6,837 nucleotides of DNA from Actinobacteria bacterium UBA4719 (GTDB taxonomy: Bacteria > Actinomycetota > Actinomycetes > Actinomycetales > Dermatophilaceae): assembly GCA_002404345.1 (NCBI GenBank), contig DHJN01000030.1, positions 1-6,837 of the forward strand, written 5' to 3'. Under the pieces are notes generated by a model. That model saw only the letters and a list, made by a program, of their open reading frames with translations. It searched no databases and was not told the origin of the DNA. Below, in pieces: positions 1-5,564 of the stretch. How positions within the stretch are numbered: the first letter of the stretch is position 1; each line of letters opens with the position of its first letter. A program made the translations under genes and the position numbers.

Positions 1-94
1 CGGCCCGGTGAACCCCATTAGGGGCGTCAAACGGAGACCGTGTTCCTCATATCCTTAGGGCTGAGACACCCCGAGGGGGCACCAGGTGGCACCC

Positions 95-110
95 GATGAC
101 GGGCATGCCC
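95..110. repeat. 16-bp direct repeat, copy 1 (second copy at 290-305)
   Basis: The 16-mer gatgacgggcatgccc occurs exactly at 95-110 and again at 290-305, in the same orientation, 195 bp apart. It ends in the perfect 10-bp palindrome GGGCATGCCC. The second copy lies inside the helix-turn-helix pseudogene, where on the minus strand it encodes the residues GMPVI; the first copy lies in the non-coding flank. The flanking bases differ, so only the 16 bp are shared. It could be a leftover of a duplication or a recombination scar. The match is seen directly; its origin is unknown. Confidence 0.55.
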
Positions 111-182
111 ATACCGTCGCAGGAGTGAGCTCGAGGTGGCGTGCAACATCGCACGCGTGCTGTCGGAGTCTCCGGTTCGACA

Positions 183-215
183 CACCCGCTGATCCCCTTG
201 AGGGGAATCGGGGTG
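183..215 (-). terminator. hairpin terminator of the helix-turn-helix remnant
   Basis: A compound hairpin sits about 20 bp beyond the minus-strand stop codon at 234-236. The core is TCCCC (193-197) pairing with GGGGA (202-206) around a TTGA loop, and the outer arm is CACCC (183-187) with GGGTG (211-215), with a small internal mismatch or bulge between. There is no clear T tract, which is usual for actinobacterial terminators. Its position supports 234, not the distant stop at 47, as the original end of the gene. Confidence 0.45.
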
Positions 216-770
216 GAGTGGGCCGTTCGGCGTTCATCGCAGCTGGTGGAGGTCGAGGACGCGCAGGCACGGCGCGCGACGGTGCTTCGGATGACGGGCA
301 TGCCCTCGGCGGTCAGCTCGGCGCGGGCCTGGGCCTGGAGGGCAGGCCGCGGGCCGTCGGTCTCGGCCAGTCGTGCTTCCATTTCGGCGAGTTCGTGGGC
401 GTCCATGGCTTTGTCGACTCCGAGAGTCACGGTGTCCCACCACGGTCCGGCTTCGGCCACCCTTGCGGGTGAGCGGCTTTCTTGGTCCCGGGCAACGGCC
501 AGGAGGGCCTGTTCCATCAAGGCCGGCGGCCACCCTCTGGTCACCACAGCCAGTCTGATGACGACCGCCAGGCACCGAGCGGTCCACCGGGCGGTCGGTT
601 TGCCCAGGACCTGGCGTGCGGTCATGCACTGCCGGGCCAGCTGGTCGAGGTCGGTGATGCCGCAGGCTTCCAGCAGATCGTGGTCTGCCTCCTCCGCCGG
701 CGCCGGCGCAGACCGGCCGCGGCGTGAGGGGGTAGGGGGAGGAGGTGTGTCGGTAAGGATCTCTGGGTTG

Positions 771-788
771 GGCCGCAGTTCTGCGGCC
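771..788. repeat. inverted repeat with 7-bp arms at the deletion junction
   Basis: GGCCGCA (771-777) and TGCGGCC (782-788) form a perfect hairpin around a 4-base loop. It is directly followed by a second, longer hairpin carrying the same arm sequence (789-816). Together they mark the point where the helix-turn-helix gene changes frame. The 18-bp unit is repeated imperfectly 23 bp further on (794-811, three differences in the loop), as would be expected if the missing piece had been lost between two similar palindromes. Confidence 0.7.
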
Positions 789-816
789 ACCCTGGCCGCA
801 GATGTGCGGCCAGGGT
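789..816. repeat. perfect inverted repeat with 12-bp arms
   Basis: ACCCTGGCCGCA (789-800) and TGCGGCCAGGGT (805-816) are exact reverse complements separated by GATG. This is the longest perfect-arm hairpin I found in the window. It lies inside the decayed helix-turn-helix gene at the presumed deletion junction, and shares its inner 7-bp arms with the adjacent hairpin at 771-788. It could be a scar of palindrome-driven deletion; a role as an operator or terminator is less likely inside a former coding region. Confidence 0.75.
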
Positions 817-1142
817 TTGCCGGGACGGCATCCGGGAGCCGGAGCCGTTCCCGTAGCGAAGCAGGAGGGAGTACAGGCGGAACGCGCCGTCGGAGACGGC
901 TGCGTCGATCACCCATTCTGGGACGATCGCGAACCGCGGTTCCTCGACGACGAGGGTGCCGGGGGCGGGTGGCGTGGTGTGCGGCGGTGGGGCTTCTCGG
1001 GTCACGGTGATGGCCTATCGAGCGGATGCGCTGCGGGTGGGCAAGGCTGACTCGACCGCTGCCCTCGACAGGGAGCGCGTCAGGGATGCGTCGGGAAATG
1101 CGCCAGGGACTGCACGGACAGAGTGGTGTCAAGCGGCTGCGT

Positions 1143-1163
1143 GTGGGCGCATCCGTGGGCGCA
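1143..1163. repeat. two copies of a 9-bp motif with 12-bp period
   Basis: GTGGGCGCA occurs at 1143-1151 and again at 1155-1163, separated by tcc. The pair lies about 120 bp from the tRNA-derived attachment site, a distance at which integrase arm-type or excisionase sites are often found. There is no further copy to support that reading, so the function is conjecture. The rest of 1006-1282 shows no supported gene, only the presumed upstream region of the helix-turn-helix remnant. Confidence 0.35.
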
Positions 1164-1282
1164 GACTGTTCACGGAGGCCTGGTATTGACCGATACTGGG
1201 CAACAGCAACGGCTCCTGACTGCGTGCTCGGGCAGCACGAGGCGAGAGGCGCTGATACGCAACGGAATTCGCCCCCGCTCGT

Positions 1283-1323
1283 TACGGATCAGAAGGTTGG
1301 GGGTTCGAATCCCTCCGGGCGCG
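1283..1323 (+). other. attachment-site scar: 3' half of a tRNA-Arg(ACG) gene
   Basis: The sequence can be folded as the 3' half of a tRNA. The anticodon ACG is at 1284-1286, the 3' strand of the anticodon stem TCAGA at 1289-1293, the T-stem and loop at 1299-1315 (GGGGG, TTCGAAT, CCCTC), the acceptor 3' strand CGGGCGC at 1316-1322 and the discriminator base at 1323. The expected 5' half (GCGCCCG acceptor strand, D arm, 5' anticodon stem) is not present to the left, so identity starts in the anticodon loop. This is what site-specific tyrosine integrases leave when an element integrates into a tRNA gene: one junction keeps the whole tRNA, the other only its 3' end. No integrase gene is in the window. 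Assignment to tRNA-Arg(ACG) rests on the anticodon and on recall of actinobacterial tRNA-Arg sequences. Confidence 0.75.
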
Positions 1324-1349
1324 CTCCGTGTTGAGACGGAAACTCGAGT

Positions 1350-1395
1350 GACCAAGGCCCTCTGACCAGCGGAAACGCTGGCGGGGGCCTTGGTC
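1350..1395 (+). terminator. strong two-part hairpin terminator downstream of the tRNA scar
   Basis: GACCAAGGCCC (1350-1360) pairs perfectly with GGGCCTTGGTC (1385-1395), an 11-bp outer stem. Inside it CCAGCG (1366-1371) pairs with CGCTGG (1376-1381) around a GAAA tetraloop. There is no T tract, as is common in actinobacteria. Starting 27 bp after the tRNA 3' end, it is placed like the native terminator of a tRNA gene. It could also stop readthrough from the convergent fic gene on the other strand. Confidence 0.75.
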
Positions 1396-1442
1396 GTGGT
1401 CGAATTGCGAGACGCCGGGTCTTAAGTTTGTGGACTCGCGGA

Positions 1443-1458
1443 AAGTTGCGACCAACTT
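1443..1458. repeat. inverted repeat with 6-bp arms next to the fic stop codon
   Basis: AAGTTG (1443-1448) and CAACTT (1453-1458) are perfect reverse complements around CGAC. It lies 11 bp beyond the fic stop codon (minus strand, 1469-1471) in AT-richer DNA. It could be a weak terminator for fic or a small protein-binding site. No further evidence separates these. Confidence 0.35.
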
Positions 1459-1468
1459 CGTCCGTTTA

Positions 1469-2311
1469 TCAACTCCTCAGTAGAACCTCGAGCACCGCGG
1501 GTGCACAGAATCGGCGGTTGTAGGTACCGAACGGCGCCAGCGGCTCGAAGACTTCGATCGCGATGAGCTGTTCCACGAGCTTGTTCGTCCTGCCGTAGGT
1601 AAGCCCAAGCGCGTCCTGCAAGTCTCGTACGGTGAAGCTGGGGTGGCCAACCGCGAAGTCGACGGCGGTGTGTGCGCTGTCTGCTCGCAGCCTGGAGGCT
1701 CTGACTTGTTCCTTGAGCGAAGTCTGCACCTGCGCAAGCGACAGCATCTGCTGCCGAGTCGAGGTCGCGGAAGCATCGATGCCCGTAGCGAAGAAGCCCA
1801 CCCAGTCGTCCCAACGCGAGTCCGCGCTCACGCCGAGCAGGCAGTCGTAGTAGTCCTGTCGTCGAGCCTCGAACCCCGGTGACACGGTGAGGGTCGGCTC
1901 GCCGAGCACGCTTGAGGCATACAGCTGAAGCACGATCAACAAGCGGCCGATACGCCCGTTGCCGTCGTTGAAGGGGTGCAGTGTCTCGAAGTGATAGTGC
2001 GCCATGGCGGCGGCGACCACGGGGTCGAGTGAGCGAGATCGGTCGACATTCATCCAGTCGAGCAGCTGTTGGAGACGGGTTGAGAGCTCATCGCCAGGGG
2101 GATGAGGTACGAATCGCGCGTCGACCACCGAACCGCCAGGGCCGTGCCCGATCGCCACCTGGATGTCCCGCACCTGTCCAGCCTGAGGTGTGTCTGATGG
2201 GGTGCCTCTGACGAGGATCTGCTGGAGTTCCAGCGGGGCGTATGTCCCCTCCAGCGCAAGCCGATCTGGGCGGACAGCCGACCCATCGGGCAAGATGAAC
2301 CTGGGCCACAT
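1469..2311 (-). CDS. Fic family protein, N-terminal half degraded
   Basis: Fic enzymes transfer AMP or a related group from a nucleotide to a hydroxyl side chain of a target protein, using the motif HPFx(D/E)GNGRxxR. Here it is complete: HPFNDGNGRIGR, about residues 112-123 counting from the ATG at 2309-2311, with His112 as the catalytic base. It is followed by a C-terminal winged-helix-like region (about 209-265, HPSFTVRDLQDALGLTYGRT) and the usual tail NRRFCAPAVLEVLL. Upstream, LALEGTYAPLE recalls the N-terminal inhibitory helix motif (S/T)xxxE(G/N): the Glu-Gly remains, but the Ser/Thr four residues earlier is Arg. This motif then runs straight into LQQILVRGTPSDTP, whereas relatives I recall have some 50-60 residues between, so an internal deletion is likely. 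Residues normally preceding the motif are also absent. The start is uncertain: the frame is open to an ATG at 2417-2419, but that extension lies antisense to the NUDIX fragment and does not look Fic-like. It may be a pseudogene. It is transcribed away from the cutA-hsdR operon. Confidence 0.75.
   Translation of the reverse strand: MWPRFILPDGSAVRPDRLALEGTYAPLELQQILVRGTPSDTPQAGQVRDIQVAIGHGPGGSVVDARFVPHPPGDELSTRLQQLLDWMNVDRSRSLDPVVAAAMAHYHFETLHPFNDGNGRIGRLLIVLQLYASSVLGEPTLTVSPGFEARRQDYYDCLLGVSADSRWDDWVGFFATGIDASATSTRQQMLSLAQVQTSLKEQVRASRLRADSAHTAVDFAVGHPSFTVRDLQDALGLTYGRTNKLVEQLIAIEVFEPLAPFGTYNRRFCAPAVLEVLLRS
2221..2234. repeat. short palindrome at the presumed fic deletion junction
   Basis: GCTGGA and TCCAGC flank a 2-base spacer (2221-2234), a perfect 6-bp inverted repeat. 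It codes for the residues just where the Fic N-terminal motif runs abruptly into the later conserved segment. This echoes the palindromes at the break in the helix-turn-helix gene. An arm this short can occur by chance. Confidence 0.3.
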
Positions 2312-2334
2312 CCGGGCTGGAGGCTGACGACCGC

Positions 2335-2339
2335 GAGGA
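2335..2339 (+). promoter_or_regulatory. ribosome binding site of the NUDIX fragment
   Basis: GAGGA lies 7 bases before the ATG at 2347, a good Shine-Dalgarno match and spacing. It is the only good ribosome binding site upstream of cutA, which itself starts without one, so it may load ribosomes for the whole coupled operon. Confidence 0.6.
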
Positions 2340-2346
2340 TCCAAAC

Positions 2347-2448
2347 ATGGGACGACGCGACTACTACGACGACTCTGACGCTCCCGATGCCAACTCGCTG
2401 GTCCTGGCCGCCTCGGCAATCGTCGTCAACGCGGCCGGCTGGATGTGA
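2347..2448 (+). pseudogene. 5' fragment of a NUDIX hydrolase gene
   Basis: A 33-codon open frame begins MGRRDYYDDSDAPDANSLVL and continues with a hydrophobic strand ending VVNAAGW. This matches, from memory, the first ~30 residues of actinobacterial NUDIX hydrolases (typically RRDYY, DPDAP, NSLVPA, VVVxDxxGR), which go on to a complete NUDIX box. Here similarity stops after the AAG, and TGA follows at 2446-2448. No NUDIX box is present, so no hydrolase can be made. A good ribosome binding site precedes it, so the short peptide is probably still translated. The TGA overlaps the ATG of cutA by one base (TGATG), turning the stub into a leader that could couple translation into cutA. It overlaps the possible 5' extension of fic on the other strand. 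Confidence 0.55.
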
Positions 2449-2801
2449 TGACGGACTTGGCGACAGTCTGCGAGGTGGTCATCACCGGCCCGGACCAGGA
2501 ATGGGCTTCGACGTTCACCCGTCAGCTCATTGAAGATCGTCTGGCTGCTTGTGGGCACATTCTCAACGAGGTCAGGTCTATCTATCGTTGGCAGGACGCC
2601 GTTGCGGACGAGACAGAAGCGCGAGTCGCCCTGCACACGCGGCGGAGCCTCGTCTCGGCCATCGTGGACCGTGCACATCGAGACCATCCGTATGACGTTC
2701 CGTGCGTCATCGCCATGCCCATCGTCGACGGCAACCCCGCGTACGTCGACTGGGTCCTGCGCGAAACGTTGAACGGACACGAGGACAAGGGAGCGCGCTG
2801 A
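2448..2801 (+). CDS. cutA: CutA-like protein (divalent-cation tolerance family)
   Basis: A 117-residue protein of the CutA1 family: small ferredoxin-like proteins that form trimers, linked historically to copper tolerance but of unsettled function. Family signatures run in order: the first strand VCEVVITGP, RLAACGHI (the conserved Leu-Ala-Ala-Cys, with GH where VN is usual), VRSIYRW, a strand VALHTRR, HPYDVPCVIAMPI, and GNPAYVDWV near the C-terminus. Length is normal and no frame defect is seen. The ATG at 2448 overlaps the NUDIX stop; a GTG at 2445 is an alternative that adds one residue. It has no convincing ribosome binding site of its own, suggesting coupled translation. Its TGA overlaps the hsdR ATG by one base (TGATG), so it is very probably co-expressed with the restriction genes. 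A CutA subtype serving a DNA modification operon is an inference from this context. Confidence 0.85.
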   Translation: MTDLATVCEVVITGPDQEWASTFTRQLIEDRLAACGHILNEVRSIYRWQDAVADETEARVALHTRRSLVSAIVDRAHRDHPYDVPCVIAMPIVDGNPAYVDWVLRETLNGHEDKGAR

Positions 2802-5564
2802 TGACGGATGAGGATCGTCTTGCCGCCGAACAACGTGCCCGGGTGCTGATCGATCGTCAGCTCACCGACGCTGGCTGGGTGGTGCAGGACCGGAGGGAGC
2901 TCAACCTCTTTGCCGGCCAGGGTGTGGCAGTACGTGAGGTGATCATGGCCAAGGGTCATGGTCGTGCGGCTACCTGTTGTACGTGGACCAGAAGGCCGTA
3001 GGAGTGATCGAGGCCAAGCCGGGGGGCACGACGCTGTCGGGGGTGGAGTGGCAGAGCGCGATGTATGCCGAGGGGTTGCCTGCCGAGGTCCGCCTCAAGG
3101 CGGTGACCACGGACGGCCGCCTTCCCTTCGTGTTCGAGGCCAGCGGCTCGGAGACTCACTTCACCAATGGTTACGACCCGAACCCGAGAGCCCGGCGGGT
3201 CTTCGCGTTCCCGCAACCCGCCACCCTCGCCCGGACCCTGCGCGACGCCGCCGCCGAGCCGGAACGCCCGACGTGGCGGGGGAAGGTCGCCGCGTTGCCG
3301 GAGTTGGACGTCAGGGCGTTGCGTCCGGCGCAGATCACCGCGATCGGTGGCATCGAGCAATCCCTGGCGGAGCAGCGTTTCGACCGGTCGCTGGTGCAGA
3401 TGGCGACCGGGGCTGGCAAGACGTTCGCCGCGGTGACGGCGGCATACCGGCTGTTGAAGCATGGCGGGTTCAACCGGGTGCTGTTCCTGGTCGATCGCAA
3501 CAACCTGGCGGATCAGACGTTGGCGGAGTTCCAGAACTACCGAACCCCCGATGACGGGCGGCGGTTCACGAGATCTACAACGTGGACAAGCTCACCGGTG
3601 CCGGGATGCTTGGCAGCTCCAAGGTCGTCATCTCCACCATCCAGCGGGTCCACCGCGCGCTGTCCGGCAACGAGGTCGCCGACCAGGATGACCCGAACCT
3701 GGACGACTTCGTCCCCGACGCCCCGGTCAGCGTGACCTACAACAGGGCGTTCCCGCCGGAGACGTTCGACCTGGTCATCGTGGACGAGGCGCACCGCTCC
3801 ATCTACGGCGTGTGGCGCGGGGTGTTGGAGTACTTCGACGCCCACGTCGTCGGCCTGACGGCGACGCCGGGCAAGCAGACCTTCGGGTCCTTCCGGCAGA
3901 ACCTGGTGTCGGAGTACACCTACCCGCAGTCCGTGGCCGACGGGGTGAACGTGGACTTCGACCTGTACCGGATCAAGACCCAGATCAGCGACCAAGGTTC
4001 GAGCATCGAGGCCGGCACCATCGTGCCCACCGTGGACCGGCGCACCCGCATCCAGCGGTTCGAAACCCTTGACGAGACAAGGGAATACACCAACCGGGAG
4101 CTTGACCGCGCGGTGACCGCCAAGGCGCAGATCCGCCTGGTGCTGGAGACCTTCCGCGACAAGCTGCCCACCGAGATCTTCCCAGGACGCACGACGGTCC
4201 CCAAGACGTTGATCTTCTGCAAGGACGACGCCCACGCCGAGGAGGTCGTCACCGCGATCCGTGAGGTCTTCGGCAAGGGCAACGACTTCGCGGCCAAGAT
4301 CACCTACGCCGCCCGCGACCCCAAGGCCCACCTGCAGGCGTTCCGCACCTCGGCGAGCCTGCGGGTCGCGGTGACCGTGGACATGATCGCCACCGGCACC
4401 GACGTCAAACCGTTGGAGTGCGTGTTCTTCATGCGCGACGTGCGCTCCGCGTCGTACTTCGAGCAGATGAAGGGCCGTGGCGCCCGTACCATCGCCGACG
4501 CCGACTTCCAGGCCGTCACTCCCGACGCCACGTCCAAGCTGAGGTTCGTCATCGTCGACGCGGTCGGGGTCACCGAGCACGACTTCGTCGACCCTCCGCT
4601 GAACCGCGACAAGACCGTGTCGCTGCGGAAGCTGCTCGACCGGGCCGCCGCGCTGTCGCTGACCGAGGACGAGACCGCGACTCTCGCCTCGCGTCTGGCC
4701 GCTCTGGAGTGGCAGCTCACCGATGCCGAGCGGGCCGAGCTGGACTCAGTCGCCGGTATGCCGGTGCGCCGCCTCGTGCGCGACCTGGTCGACGCCGTCG
4801 ACCCCGACACCCAAGCGCGGGTTGTCGCCGATGCGGTGGCCGACGGGTCCGATCCCGAGACTGCGGTCCAGGAGCTGCTAGACACTGCGGTCAGGCCGCT
4901 GGCCGCGAATCCCGAGCTGCGGCAACGGATCCTGGAGCTGCGGGCCACCCATGACCGGGTCATCGACGAGGTAAGCGTCGACGTGCTTCTGGACGCCCAC
5001 GGCGTGGTCGACACCACCCGGGCCCGCTCGATCGTGGAGTCCTGGCAGCAGTACCTGATCGACCACCGCGACGAGATCACCGCGATCCAGCTCATGCAGG
5101 AGGCCAGGGAGCGGCGAGTGTCGTTCGCGCAGATCCAGGAGCTGGCGGACAGGAGCAGCCGCCCCCCGCACAACTGGACCCCGGACCTGATCTGGTCCGC
5201 GTACGAGGCCATCGACGTCGGCCGCGTCCGGCACAGCGACCGGCACACCCTGACCGACCTGGTGTCGCTGATTCGCTTTGCCACCAAGCTCGACGACGAG
5301 CTTGTCTCCTACTCGGTGCACGTGCACGAGCGGTATGCCGGGTGGCTCGCGCAGCAGACGCAGGCCGCCGTAACGTTCACCCCCGCCCAACATTGGTGGC
5401 TCGACAAGATGGTGGAGGTGATCGCAGTGTCCGCAGGCATCAGCCCCGAAGACCTGGACAACGCCCCCTTCACCGAACGCGGCGGAGTCGACGGAGCCAT
5501 CCGCGACCTCGGCCCCGACACAGCCATCCTCATAGACCAGCTCAACAACAACCTCACCGCATGA
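2801..5564 (+). pseudogene. hsdR: type I restriction endonuclease subunit R, two frameshifts
   Basis: HsdR cuts DNA and powers ATP-driven translocation in type I restriction-modification complexes. Restoring two single lost bases gives a 921-residue protein of normal length. Domains in order: PD-(D/E)xK nuclease (predicted Asp57, Glu71, Lys73; IEAKP); Walker A TGAGKT 203-208; DEAH 329-332; GLTATP 352-357; helicase C-lobe with IFCKDD 472-477, MIATGTD 529-535 and QMKGRGART 556-564; and a C-terminal region resembling the EcoEI R-subunit domain. Break 1 is between 2969 and 2970: GCG-G-C-TAC where GCG-GAC-TAC is expected, in the codon of the catalytic Asp. As written, translation ends at the TAG at 2999-3001 after 66 residues. 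Break 2 is at 3569-3570 (TTC-AC-GAG-ATC), between motifs I and II. The ATG at 2801 has GGGAG at 2789-2793, 7 bases upstream, and overlaps the cutA stop. The TGA at 5562-5564 overlaps the hsdS ATG by four bases. True mutations and sequence errors cannot be told apart here. Confidence 0.9.

Larger units (their letters stand above)
234..1005 (-). pseudogene. helix-turn-helix domain protein, decayed (internal deletion plus frameshift)
   Basis: Minus-strand remnant of a putative DNA-binding protein. The GTG start at 1003-1005 opens a segment with a proline-rich leader and then a helix-turn-helix-like region (about residues 25-70: AIVPEWVIDAAVSDGAFRLY, later MPSRQTLAAHLR). The reading frame then breaks at about 771-816 and resumes in another frame with a Pro-rich linker, a helical domain (DLLEACGITDLDQLARQC, then TARWTARCLAVVIRLAVVTR) and the tail LAETDGPRPALQAQARAELT. 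From memory, related Streptomyces accessory-region proteins have a longer DNA-binding and linker region between these parts, so several dozen residues seem to be lost. Near 256 a further one-base loss would restore an ending RVLDLHQLR and the stop at 234-236; without it the frame runs on to 47. No Shine-Dalgarno is obvious before the GTG. The family call is from memory; the frame break is seen directly. The exact biological role is unknown. Confidence 0.6.

Noticed and set aside
47..233. Continuation of the helix-turn-helix frame to a stop at 47
   Set aside because: The encoded tail has no family-like sequence, and a terminator hairpin at 183-215 follows the better stop at 234.
1186..1191. 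TTGACC as a possible -35 promoter element
   Set aside because: No acceptable -10 hexamer lies 16-19 bp downstream on the plus strand, and no gene follows.
1170..1355. Minus-strand frame encoding GGIRTPNLLIR
   Set aside because: This peptide is the familiar antisense translation of a tRNA 3' end and often appears at integrase C-termini. Here no integrase sequence precedes it, so it only reflects the tRNA fragment.
3537..4580. Long minus-strand open frame opposite hsdR (347 codons), and another at 4304-5287
   Set aside because: High-GC coding DNA leaves the opposite strand open. The products are low-complexity Val/Gly/Asp- or Ser/Arg-rich sequence with no recognisable domain, while the plus strand carries all HsdR motifs.
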